From Promethearchaeia archaeon (lineage in GTDB: Archaea > Asgardarchaeota > Lokiarchaeia > Sigyniarchaeales > SOKP01), in contig JAHQWS010000276.1 in NCBI GenBank assembly GCA_029856295.1, positions 1 to 21,972 of the forward strand: a stretch of DNA of 21,972 nt, read 5' to 3'. Shown here piece by piece: positions 1-6,474 of the stretch. The notes beneath the pieces are model-generated. The model was not told where the DNA came from and did not search any database. It saw nothing but the letters and a program-made list of their open reading frames with translations. The position numbers and the translations under genes are program-made. The number at the start of each line of letters is the position of its first letter. Position 1 is the first letter of the stretch.

Positions 1-738
1 ATTATACTAACATTCAAATTTCTGGTTGAAAGTATGCCTAAAAAGAGGGTTTCGGATTTACGTGAGCGAAGGAAGTTAATGAAAGAACAGAATAAAGATG
101 TGAATGTTCTCACCAAAGTCGTTGTACTCCGTTTAGCCGAACTATTTCTTCTAATTTTTGCATTTATTATCATAAATTCAAGTTTTCCTTTAGTAATGAC
201 AATTCGGTATAATGCAAATGTCTTATTGATTGGATTATTCGCATCAATCGCAGGGGTCGTAATGATAATTACAGGTGGGTTTCTCATTAGACCAACAATA
301 AAAAAATTTGGCGAAAAAATAATGCTCCTATTTGCACTGCTTTTAGCGATAGTAGTGTTCTTAATTTATCCTTTTCTCTATGAGATGTGGTATCTCTATA
401 TCTTCATTATTCCTTACATGGTTTCGCATATCTTTACGCGCTCAATACTAATGACAAATCTCTCAAAAGCGGTAGATGAAGATAAACAAGGGTTAGTGAG
501 TGGTTACGCTGTTAATATGATGTCGATTGCTCAAATTATCGCCCCATTATTAGCGTATTGGTACTTAGAAATTTGGATGGTTTCTTATATGGAATTCAAT
601 TTCGATGCTTATTTCCTCATAGGAATCACATGTGTGTTCACTATTGTCATCCTTTTAATTCTCGTATTTGTTGACATGAAAACTCATCCGGAAGTTTTCG
701 CAAAAGGAGAAATAAAATCTGAGGAATTTAAAATTTAG
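1..738 (+). CDS. MFS-type permease, C-terminal half (5' end outside window)
   Basis: The reading frame is open back to base 1 and has no stop before the first ATG at 34, so the gene almost certainly starts upstream. The visible part begins with a basic cytoplasmic loop (MPKKRVSDLRERRK) of the kind that joins the two six-helix halves of Major Facilitator proteins. It is followed by about six hydrophobic segments and a short charged tail. The segment around GGFLIRPTIKKFGEK resembles the MFS loop between helices 8 and 9 (G-x-x-x-D/R-x-x-G-R/K). Seen: membrane segments and loop pattern. Inferred: a secondary carrier; substrate unknown. It is convergent with the MoxR-type gene, with about 45 nt between the stops. 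An independent six-helix protein starting at 34 is possible but less likely, because no ribosome-binding site precedes that ATG. Confidence 0.75.
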   Translation: MILTFKFLVESMPKKRVSDLRERRKLMKEQNKDVNVLTKVVVLRLAELFLLIFAFIIINSSFPLVMTIRYNANVLLIGLFASIAGVVMIITGGFLIRPTIKKFGEKIMLLFALLLAIVVFLIYPFLYEMWYLYIFIIPYMVSHIFTRSILMTNLSKAVDEDKQGLVSGYAVNMMSIAQIIAPLLAYWYLEIWMVSYMEFNFDAYFLIGITCVFTIVILLILVFVDMKTHPEVFAKGEIKSEEFKI

Positions 739-783
739 GAAAAAATCTTTTCTCGAAATAATTATTTGAAAAAATATAAAAAA

Positions 784-1638
784 TTAAGAAGGAAATTTAG
801 CTTTTTCAATCGCAATTTCCAAATCTTTTTCTTTTTTAATTAGAACTCCAAGAAAAGGTATGCCTTTTTTCAATTCTTCGACAGTTATCCCGGATTTCAA
901 GAGTACTCCAATCCAATCAAGAAGTTCTGATGTGGATGGCATTTTTCTAAGCTTTGTTATAGTTCTTAGCAAATAAAAATTCTTAAGACATTGATCAAGC
1001 AAATTTTGCTTTAAATTAGGATAATGTAGCCTACAAATATCAGCCATAAATTCTTTTGATGGAAATTCAATCCAGTGAAATACACACCTTCTTAAAAAGG
1101 CATCTGGTAATTCTTTTTCGTTGTTAGAAGTAATAATTACTATAGGTCTATGTTTAGCCCTCATGAATTCTTTCGTTTCTTTAATATAAAATTCCATTAC
1201 ATCAAGTTCTTGCAATAAATCGTTCGGAAACTCGATATCTGCCTTATCAACTTCATCAATCAAAAGAACCACTTGTTCGTCTGATACAAATGCCTCACCT
1301 AAGGGCCCAAGGGTAATATAGTCCTTAATGTTATCAACATTCCTATGATCACACCCAAATCGACTATCATTTAATCTTTGGACTGTATCGTACATGTAGC
1401 AACCGTCTATTGCTTCAGTTGTACTCTTTATATTCCAAATGATCAGTCGTTTACCGAGGGCTTCAGCAATAGCATGCGAAAGAAGGGTTTTTCCCGTTCC
1501 AGGCTCCCCTTTTACAAGAAGTGGTCTCGCAAGAGCGATAGAAACGTTGACAATATTTCTTAACTGAGGATCGGCAATGTATCGAACTCTTTCAGTGTTA
1601 ACGTTCCCCTTGAATTGATTAAATTCAGTATTACTCAT
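784..1638 (-). CDS. MoxR-type AAA+ ATPase (CoxD/RavA-like)
   Basis: A 284-residue AAA+ ATPase. Walker A is GEPGTGKT at residues 44-51. Walker B is VVLLIDE at about 123-129. Sensor 1 is TSNNE near 170-174, and LRRC at 182-185 supplies the arginine finger. The G-E-P-G-T-G-K-T loop, the compact length and the LPDAFLRRC segment place it in the MoxR group, whose members act as chaperone-like ATPases that help assemble or activate metal- or cofactor-containing complexes, usually with a von Willebrand A partner. No VWA gene lies next to it here: downstream is a convergent permease and upstream is a non-coding gap then a DUF998 gene. Its client is therefore unknown. The start at 1638 is the first ATG before the helical N-terminus; no clear Shine-Dalgarno sequence is seen. 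Family call firm, role inferred. Confidence 0.88.
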   Translation of the reverse strand: MSNTEFNQFKGNVNTERVRYIADPQLRNIVNVSIALARPLLVKGEPGTGKTLLSHAIAEALGKRLIIWNIKSTTEAIDGCYMYDTVQRLNDSRFGCDHRNVDNIKDYITLGPLGEAFVSDEQVVLLIDEVDKADIEFPNDLLQELDVMEFYIKETKEFMRAKHRPIVIITSNNEKELPDAFLRRCVFHWIEFPSKEFMADICRLHYPNLKQNLLDQCLKNFYLLRTITKLRKMPSTSELLDWIGVLLKSGITVEELKKGIPFLGVLIKKEKDLEIAIEKAKFPS

Positions 1639-1897
1639 AATTAAAACAAATTAAATTAAAATTAAATAGTTTTTGACATTAATTCATAAAAAATTAATAT
1701 AATGGTACTGAACTATTGGATGATTTGGAGAATATAGTTCCAATTGCTAGTATCTATTCTAAAGATAGAGCACCATTAAGAAATCCGCTATAGATTAAAT
1801 TGAAATATTTATAGATTTTAGGTTAGAATTTTTTATCAATTTTACTGCTCTCAGATATACTATGCTGAAATTAATTCAAAAGAAAATTTATTATTTA

Positions 1898-2668
1898 TCA
1901 TTTAACCTTTTTCTTAAGATATTCAATATTTTCCTTGATTGTCTCTGCTATTGGATGTTCCTTTATATCCAATTCATTTAAAATCTTTAGAGATTCTTCA
2001 AACCGTTCCAGTGCCTCGGGAAATTTTCCACGTCTATAATAAACTCCTGCTATATTGAAAAACCTAAATTCCAAAAGAGTGATAGCTGTTATTATGACCC
2101 AAATAAATATTAAACCGAATAATATCCACTCCATAACAGATGACCATGTTATGTAAAAGAGAATCAAGGGAATATTAATACTAAAACCGAAATATGCTAA
2201 TAATTTCTTAAACATGGGACCTGTGTATAATTTAGATTTAGGACCCTTGTACATCAAATAGCTATAAAGGGTGATATAAATACACGAGCCTATAAAAGCA
2301 ATAGATGCTACGAAGTTATGAAAAATGAGAAAAATTTCATGATACGTCTCGTCTGGAATTATTCCAACTAAGGCAACGCAGACAGACGTAAAGATAGATG
2401 CACCAGTCGCAAGCCTTCTGATGGAATGATTGACGTTAGTCAATTCTCTCTCGAGATAAATGAAAAATGGGATACCTAGCGAACCACCAATTACAAAACC
2501 GATGCTGAATAAGGATTTAAATTGCATAGCCCCTAAATCGCTTACAAAATGTATCGTAAAATCAAAATCGGGGGTAAGAAAAGCAGCAGTGAATACACAA
2601 ATTGCTGTTGTAATAGTCCCAAACAAACCAAAGTAAACTTCCATATTTGAATTTAATCTTTCCGGCAT
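1898..2668 (-). CDS. DUF998-family membrane protein with C-terminal TPR-like helical tail
   Basis: Six hydrophobic segments at about residues 11-31, 51-71, 88-104, 113-139, 154-174 and 180-200 carry the DUF998 signature points: SDLG at 43-46 after the first helix and GIIPDE at 102-107. DUF998 proteins are common in archaea and have no settled function. After the last helix comes a soluble tail (about 204-256) whose start, NIAGVYYRRGKFPEALERFE, fits a tetratricopeptide repeat helix pair, followed by a further charged helix. Such a tail would lie on one face of the membrane and could bind a partner. The start is supported by AGGGG at 2677-2681, 8 nt upstream of the ATG. It stands alone, with non-coding gaps on both sides. 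The TPR assignment rests on one repeat and is weaker than the DUF998 call. Confidence 0.75.
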   Translation of the reverse strand: MPERLNSNMEVYFGLFGTITTAICVFTAAFLTPDFDFTIHFVSDLGAMQFKSLFSIGFVIGGSLGIPFFIYLERELTNVNHSIRRLATGASIFTSVCVALVGIIPDETYHEIFLIFHNFVASIAFIGSCIYITLYSYLMYKGPKSKLYTGPMFKKLLAYFGFSINIPLILFYITWSSVMEWILFGLIFIWVIITAITLLEFRFFNIAGVYYRRGKFPEALERFEESLKILNELDIKEHPIAETIKENIEYLKKKVK

Positions 2669-2848
2669 AATATATCCCCTTTTTACTCTAAATTATTTAC
2701 CTCATTTCTACTTTTCATATAATTTTATAAAATTAATACTAACAAATAAATTTCTAAGAAATCAGTCTTATAAATTATTTAAGAAAGAAAAGATTTGTTT
2801 TATAGATATTATCTAATTTTAATTAAAAAATAAAATGTTTTGTAAATA

Positions 2849-2856
2849 TTTAAAAT
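2849..2856 (+). promoter_or_regulatory. Candidate TATA box of the small GTPase gene
   Basis: TTTAAAAT lies about 31-38 nt before the TTG start at 2887, so transcription would begin only a few bases before the coding region. This fits a nearly leaderless archaeal mRNA and agrees with the lack of a clear ribosome-binding site. The surrounding DNA is uniformly A+T-rich, so chance matches are common. Confidence 0.35.
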
Positions 2857-2886
2857 TTCATTATACAATTCCAGAAGTGTGATTTA

Positions 2887-3429
2887 TTGACTGATAATAA
2901 AGACAAATTCGTATTCAAGATAGTAATCGTTGGAGATCCCGCAGTAGGTAAAACATCATTAATTAAGAAGTTTACACAAGGCACGTTTCAAGAAGACTAT
3001 ATTCAAACGATAGGCGCGCAATTATCAAGCTACGAAGATGAGGCAAATGGAGATAAAATTGAATTATTCTTCTGGGATATCGCAGGTCAAGATACTTTTC
3101 ATTTTTTACGTCCTGCTTTTTATCAAGGGAGTAGAGCTGCGATTATCGTATATTCTTTAAAAAGAAAGAGAAGTCTTGAACATGTAGATGAGTGGCACGA
3201 GGATATCAAAATGTATTGCGGTGATTTACCAACTATTTTATTGGGAAATAAAGTTGATTTAGTAGATAAAAAGAAACTAAAAGAAAAAAAAGTTCTGAAA
3301 TTAGTAAATAAACAAGGTTTTATAGGGTATTATAAGACTTCTGCTAAGACAGGAGAAGAAGTTATTAAAGCATTCCAAGCTCTTATTAAAGAATTATATA
3401 ATAAATATAAAGGATTAAGGCTTCAGTAA
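2887..3429 (+). CDS. Ras/Rab-like small GTPase
   Basis: A 180-residue single-domain GTPase with all five G motifs: G1 GDPAVGKT at 16-23, switch I threonine at T41 (QTIGA), G3 WDIAGQD at 63-69 with the catalytic-type glutamine Q68, G4 GNKVDL at 120-125, and G5 TSAKTG at 151-156. WDIAGQ-type G3 plus NKVD and TSAK are typical of the Rab/Ras branch, which is greatly expanded in Asgard archaea. The protein ends KGLRLQ, with no cysteine near the C-terminus, so it cannot be prenylated in the way eukaryotic Rabs are. The start is TTG: no in-frame ATG exists between the upstream stop and the G1 motif, and TTG gives a normal-length N-terminus. It is convergent with the 98-aa gene (18 nt apart). GTP binding is firm; pathway and partners are unknown. 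Confidence 0.93.
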   Translation: MTDNKDKFVFKIVIVGDPAVGKTSLIKKFTQGTFQEDYIQTIGAQLSSYEDEANGDKIELFFWDIAGQDTFHFLRPAFYQGSRAAIIVYSLKRKRSLEHVDEWHEDIKMYCGDLPTILLGNKVDLVDKKKLKEKKVLKLVNKQGFIGYYKTSAKTGEEVIKAFQALIKELYNKYKGLRLQ

Positions 3430-3447
3430 TTTTATATGTAATTTTAT

Positions 3448-3744
3448 TTAGACGTTGTTATACCAATAATCTTTAACAAATTTAGTAATTTTCAAAAATT
3501 TATCTTGGTATTTTTCTTCTAATCTTGTTATGTGGCCACGTCTAATTATTAATTTTATAAATGTTTTAAACTCATTACGTAAATCATTTATCTTAAAATT
3601 CTCTTTTTTTTGAATCACGAATAGAAATGTATCTATTTGGTCTTGAATAACCTCGATATCAGGCTGTTCTTTATCCATCTCTTTCGACCAACGATATTCA
3701 AATACAGGAAGTTTAATTTTTCCAGAACGATGTTTTTTTATCAT
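3448..3744 (-). CDS. Unrecognised 98-aa basic helical protein
   Basis: I do not recognise this family. The product is short, charged and probably mainly helical, with alternating hydrophobic and Lys/Glu positions from about residue 29 to 93 and no cysteine cluster, signal peptide or membrane segment. The ATG at 3744 is preceded by AGGGGT a few bases upstream, which supports both start and coding status. The last residues (KDYWYNNV) are aromatic. It lies between the GTPase gene (convergent) and the AN1-HEAT gene (same strand, upstream by about 120 nt). A helical adaptor or small DNA-binding protein would fit the composition, but nothing in the sequence decides it. Confidence 0.6.
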   Translation of the reverse strand: MIKKHRSGKIKLPVFEYRWSKEMDKEQPDIEVIQDQIDTFLFVIQKKENFKINDLRNEFKTFIKLIIRRGHITRLEEKYQDKFLKITKFVKDYWYNNV

Positions 3745-3862
3745 TTAAACCCCTAATTTTAAAATTTTTTACATTAGATTTGAATTTAAAAACTCGTGTA
3801 GTTTAAATACGTAGGCAATGTTTTTAAAATCAATCGAGTATATCAATTTTTTAATTTGTCAT

Positions 3863-4363
3863 TTAAGAAAGGTTTTTATCATGTTCATGAGCCCATTTTA
3901 ACGCATCCTTACTTTTTATTGGAAAATTAGATGCTAATACTCGTGCTGCTACACTTCTTACTTCTGGGTTTTCATCAGAAAACAGGCAATTTTCGAGGAT
4001 CTCAAAAGCATAATCGTTCTTAAGCTCTAATAGTTTGATGGCCATGAGACAGATTTTTCGAACTTCCACATTATTACTATTTTCTAGAAACGACCTTAAC
4101 AGGTCTGTGGCTTCTTTTTTATTTAATTGTTTAGATTGGACGTAATAAAAAATTTTATCTACTGTTAGTTCATCATTCATCAATTCAAACGCATCTTGGT
4201 AAAGAAAATAGTTCTTACCCGCAATGCCATCTTTTGACCTAAGATCGAACGGACAATCGTGATTCTCTGGCAATCTATGTTTTTTACAAAATGTCATACC
4301 ACAAAATTTACATATAAACGGCAAATAACCAGCGTCTATCCCACAATAAATGCATTCAGGCAT
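3863..4363 (-). CDS. AN1-type zinc finger fused to HEAT-like repeats
   Basis: The N-terminus is a complete AN1 zinc finger: C4-x2-C7-x10-C18-x2-C21-x4-C26-x2-H29-x5-H35-x-C37, eight ligands for two zinc ions. In eukaryotes AN1 fingers occur in ubiquitin- and p97-linked stress proteins such as ZFAND members; archaeal copies are known and their role is unclear. Residues about 55-95 form a helical linker, and about 97-160 form two or so HEAT-like helix pairs, recognisable from NNVEVRKICLMAIKLL and NPEVRSVAARVLA (Asn/Asp-Pro or Asn-Val, then x-V-R). The combination suggests a protein-binding adaptor. The ATG at 4363 begins directly at the finger; no Shine-Dalgarno is evident. A TATA box and a perfect palindrome lie 74-109 nt upstream. 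A related mini-protein gene is the next gene upstream on the same strand. Confidence 0.88.
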   Translation of the reverse strand: MPECIYCGIDAGYLPFICKFCGMTFCKKHRLPENHDCPFDLRSKDGIAGKNYFLYQDAFELMNDELTVDKIFYYVQSKQLNKKEATDLLRSFLENSNNVEVRKICLMAIKLLELKNDYAFEILENCLFSDENPEVRSVAARVLASNFPIKSKDALKWAHEHDKNLS

Positions 4364-4436
4364 GCTATTTTTAGTTGTCAGATTAATATTTTTTAGTTAT
4401 TATCTTGAGTTTCTATAAGATAGTTAGTAGGGAATA

Positions 4437-4444
4437 TATATAAA
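4437..4444 (-). promoter_or_regulatory. TATA box of the AN1-HEAT gene
   Basis: On the minus strand this reads TTTATATA, followed by further TA steps: the best archaeal TATA match in this part of the window. Initiation about 25 nt downstream would give a leader of roughly 50 nt before the ATG at 4363. A 22-nt palindrome begins 7 bp further upstream, where a regulator would collide with TFB/TBP. Confidence 0.5.
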
Positions 4445-4450
4445 CTAATC

Positions 4451-4472
4451 TAGTCAGAATGAATTCTGACTA
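4451..4472. promoter_or_regulatory. Perfect palindrome, candidate operator
   Basis: TAGTCAGAAT and ATTCTGACTA form perfect 10-bp arms around a GA centre. A further AACTA (4443-4447)/TAGTT (4473-4477) pair extends the symmetry beyond a 3-nt bulge. The arms are G/C-containing in an A+T background, so this is not trivial low complexity. It abuts the upstream edge of the TATA box for the AN1-HEAT gene, and a lone half-site GTCAGA occurs at 4377-4382, in the leader of the same gene. This fits a dimeric repressor or activator site. A terminator for the preceding 68-aa gene is the alternative, but no T-run follows on the minus strand. Confidence 0.55.
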
Positions 4473-4518
4473 TAGTTAAAGGATAAGCTATATTTATATT
4501 CACTCTTACAAATATCGC

Positions 4519-4725
4519 TTAAAGAAAAAATAAACTAAATAGAATCACGGGAATTCCTATTAACGCGAGAATAATAATAGCAGTTATAACCATTCGTATT
4601 TGTTTTAATCTTTTATTATAACAATCTGTACACATTCCCATTTGGTAGTGTGATTTACACACGTCTTGATTACATTTAAGACACATCAATTCCGCAGTTT
4701 TATCACATAAATAACATTTCGGCAA
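4519..4725 (-). CDS. 68-aa AN1-like zinc-finger protein with C-terminal membrane anchor
   Basis: Ligand pattern: C4-x2-C7-x7-C15-x2-C18-x4-C23-x2-H26-x5-C32-x2-C35, eight metal ligands. The core CxxC-x4-CxxH is identical in spacing to that of the neighbouring AN1 finger, while the last pair is CxxC instead of HxC, so it reads as an AN1/B-box-like relative. A basic stretch (NKRLKQIR, 37-44) precedes a single hydrophobic helix from about 45 to 68 that runs to the C-terminus. This would be a tail-anchored protein with its finger in the cytoplasm. The start is TTG; an in-frame stop 8 codons upstream leaves no ATG, and GAGG lies 13 nt ahead (4739-4742). It is the gene directly upstream of the AN1-HEAT gene on the same strand, with a 155-nt gap containing a separate promoter. 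Function unknown. Confidence 0.72.
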   Translation of the reverse strand: MPKCYLCDKTAELMCLKCNQDVCKSHYQMGMCTDCYNKRLKQIRMVITAIIILALIGIPVILFSLFFL

Positions 4726-4911
4726 TTTTTCTACTTTTCCTCTTTTTTAAACTAGATAAGATTTGATATTATATTTATTTAATTTTATTAAATATAAGAT
4801 TAATTCCTTGGTTTTTCCTACCAAATGTGGTTTTCAAAATAACCGCATTAATCAGCAATTTTCAAATGAAGATTTCGAGAGATCTAAAATCAGTAATTTA
4901 TAAATTTTTAA

Positions 4912-4931
4912 CTATATATATCTATATATAT
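4912..4931 (+). repeat. Tandem duplication of a TATA-like decamer
   Basis: Two exact copies of CTATATATAT in a row, one DNA turn apart. Each copy contains a usable TATA element, in either orientation. The nearest downstream plus-strand features are the hairpin at 4934 and the small ORF at 5126. It could serve as a promoter for an unannotated RNA, or be simple-sequence DNA. Confidence 0.4.
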
Positions 4932-4933
4932 AA

Positions 4934-4949
4934 AAATCCGGGAGGATTT
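4934..4949 (+). other. Small hairpin AAATCC-GGGA-GGATTT
   Basis: A perfect 6-bp stem closed by a GGGA tetraloop, directly after the tandem TATA decamers. The loop and 3' arm include GGAGG, a strong Shine-Dalgarno-like string that the stem would hide, but the only reading frames just downstream are 8-10 codons long. It may be part of a short RNA; the stem is short enough to be chance. Confidence 0.3.
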
Positions 4950-5125
4950 GCATAAAGACCACCAAAAGATATGAAAATAAGAGTAATTTCACTCATACAA
5001 TAGAACAGCGCGCTTTTATTTAAGAGTTGATCTATTAAGAGTTTAAAATATTTTTAGTTCTTTTTTTATTCTCAAATTTCAGACACTCCTATTCTTTAAA
5101 TCATAATCTATTTTTTTAAAAACTC

Positions 5126-5263
5126 ATGGCAAAACAAAATAACTATCATTATGTCATTTTCAAAGGGTACATTCATAAAATCCCAATAAACAAGATGAGT
5201 GATTATAGAAAAAATTCTTTCGATAAAAAAGACAAAATAAAAAAAAAAGAAAAAGAGAATTAA
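5126..5263 (+). CDS. Candidate 45-aa lysine-rich small protein
   Basis: An ATG-initiated frame of 45 codons. The N-terminal half (MAKQNNYHYVIFKGYIHKIP) looks protein-like, with aromatic and hydrophobic positions. The C-terminal third is almost all Lys/Asp/Glu. A TATA-like TTTAAATC at 5095-5102 lies about 28 nt before the ATG, the spacing expected for a leaderless archaeal gene. Against it: no family is recognisable, and the lysine-rich tail is encoded by the A-rich tract that on the other strand is the poly-T terminator of the thiolase gene, so the frame may be open by composition alone. Confidence 0.3.
   Translation: MAKQNNYHYVIFKGYIHKIPINKMSDYRKNSFDKKDKIKKKEKEN
5239..5254 (-). terminator. 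Poly-T terminator of the thiolase operon
   Basis: On the minus strand, T5-C-T10 appears within 35 nt after the thiolase stop (5273), with further T-runs to about 5225. U-rich tracts without a strong stem are the usual archaeal termination signal. Confidence 0.6.
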
Positions 5264-5272
5264 TACTAAAAT

Positions 5273-6460
5273 TTATTTTGCTTGCCCTAAAATACTTACA
5301 CTACAGACACAAAATGCGCCACCAAGATTATGGGCTAATCCAATCTTAGCGTCTGGAACTTGCCTACCTTCAGCTCGCCCTTGAAGTTGTTTAGTGACTT
5401 CTGTTAACATTCTACAGCCAGTTGAGCCTATAGGATGACCAAAAGATTTTAATCCACCAGATGGATTAACTGCTATCTCGCTATCCCAATTAAATGTACC
5501 ATTTTTTAATTCCTCTGCTGCTTGCCCGCGCTCACAAAATCTCAAATCTTGGCAGTTTAATAATTCAGTGATAGTGAAACAATCATGAACTTCGGCACAA
5601 TCTATCTCCTTCCTTGGATCGGTAATACTAGCTTCTTTATAAGCCGCTGCGGCTGCCTTTTCTGTCGCAGGAAAATGTGTAAAATCACTACCTACGGCAC
5701 CTTGTGGAACATACCAAGGAGTATTTGTATAACAAGAAATCGCATTTGCTTTTACAACGATATAATTATCACCATGAGCGTAGCTAGGAGCATCTTCCAC
5801 TCTTGTTAATATAAGAGCAGCTGCACCATCGCTCATAGCACAACAGTCAAATCTTCCGAGTGGGTCAGCAATCATTGGAGCTTTTAGCGCTTGATCGATA
5901 GTGATTTCGCTACGGAAATGAGCTTTAGGATGATGGGCGCCATTACTATGATTTTTGACAGCAACACGTGCTAAGTCTTCCCTATTCCACCCATATTCAT
6001 GAAAGCTCCTTGTTGCAGCCATGGAGAACATCGCTGGAGCAGAAGGAATAGGTAATACTGGATGTCCAAAAATTTTAAAACCTGGTAATCCAGAACTCCC
6101 CTCATCCATCAATTTCTCAACACCGCAGGCTAGCACCACATCATACGCTCCACTTGCGACTCCAAAACAAGCATTACGAAACGCATCCATGCCAGATGCA
6201 CAGTAGTTTTCTGTTCTTGTTATTGGTTTACCATCTAATCTCAAAATATCTTCGACGGTTGCACCTGAAAGTCCAGTAAAATAATAAAATATTCCGACCC
6301 AGGCTGCATCAATGTCATCCTTAGTGATTCCAGCGTCCTTCGTTGCACCTTGGACAGCTTCGAAGAGTAAATCATATTGACTCTTATCCCATAATTCACC
6401 ATATTTGGTCATATCACATCCAATTATGGCAACTTTATCTGCTATTCCTTTTCTAACCAT
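5273..6460 (-). CDS. Thiolase (acetyl-CoA acyltransferase, SCP-x/archaeal type)
   Basis: A 395-residue thiolase, normal length for the family. The nucleophile is C87 in NYCASGMDA. The catalytic histidines are H292 in EVHDCF and H342 in FGHPIG, and the late cysteine is C384 or C386 in the NLGGAFCVC segment. VNPSGGLKS at 331-339 is also typical. These enzymes cleave 3-ketoacyl-CoA with CoA or condense two acyl-CoAs. The HDCF form and overall pattern match the SCP-x/archaeal thiolases that work with DUF35 partners. The start is fixed by a strong AGGAGG (6469-6474) 8 nt upstream. It follows the HMGCS-like/DUF35 gene by 14 nt, so the two are one operon and probably one complex. All active-site residues are present, so catalysis is expected; chain length and direction are not evident. 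Confidence 0.93.
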   Translation of the reverse strand: MVRKGIADKVAIIGCDMTKYGELWDKSQYDLLFEAVQGATKDAGITKDDIDAAWVGIFYYFTGLSGATVEDILRLDGKPITRTENYCASGMDAFRNACFGVASGAYDVVLACGVEKLMDEGSSGLPGFKIFGHPVLPIPSAPAMFSMAATRSFHEYGWNREDLARVAVKNHSNGAHHPKAHFRSEITIDQALKAPMIADPLGRFDCCAMSDGAAALILTRVEDAPSYAHGDNYIVVKANAISCYTNTPWYVPQGAVGSDFTHFPATEKAAAAAYKEASITDPRKEIDCAEVHDCFTITELLNCQDLRFCERGQAAEELKNGTFNWDSEIAVNPSGGLKSFGHPIGSTGCRMLTEVTKQLQGRAEGRQVPDAKIGLAHNLGGAFCVCSVSILGQAK

Positions 6461-6468
6461 TTTTTTAA

Positions 6469-6474
6469 CCTCCT
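6469..6474 (-). promoter_or_regulatory. Strong Shine-Dalgarno before the thiolase
   Basis: AGGAGG on the minus strand, 8 nt before the thiolase ATG and squeezed into the 14-nt gap after the stop of the upstream gene. It fixes the thiolase start and supports operon translation. Most other genes in the window have weak or no such site. Confidence 0.85.

Larger units (their letters stand above)
4726..5272. other. Gene-poor intergenic stretch with promoter-like and hairpin elements
   Basis: About 550 nt without a recognised gene family. It holds two tandem TATA-like decamers (4912-4931), a short hairpin (4934-4949), a GC-rich self-complementary octamer AGCGCGCT (5007-5014), a candidate 45-aa ORF (5126-5263) and the poly-T terminator of the thiolase operon on the minus strand. 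No tRNA T-loop signature, CRISPR repeat or conserved riboswitch core was seen. A short non-coding RNA starting near 4950 is possible but unproven. Confidence 0.5.

Noticed and set aside
1704..1793. Stop-to-stop frame of 30 codons with protein-like composition (about NGTELLDDLENIVPIASIYS) in the gap after the MoxR-type gene start
   Set aside because: No ATG or GTG, only TTG at 1716 giving 25 codons; no promoter or ribosome-binding site and no recognisable family. It could be a remnant of a decayed gene, but this cannot be shown from one sequence.
4971..5003. 10-codon ATG frame after the GGAGG-containing hairpin
   Set aside because: Too short, and the Shine-Dalgarno-like string is more than 20 nt away; no sign of a leader peptide for a downstream gene.
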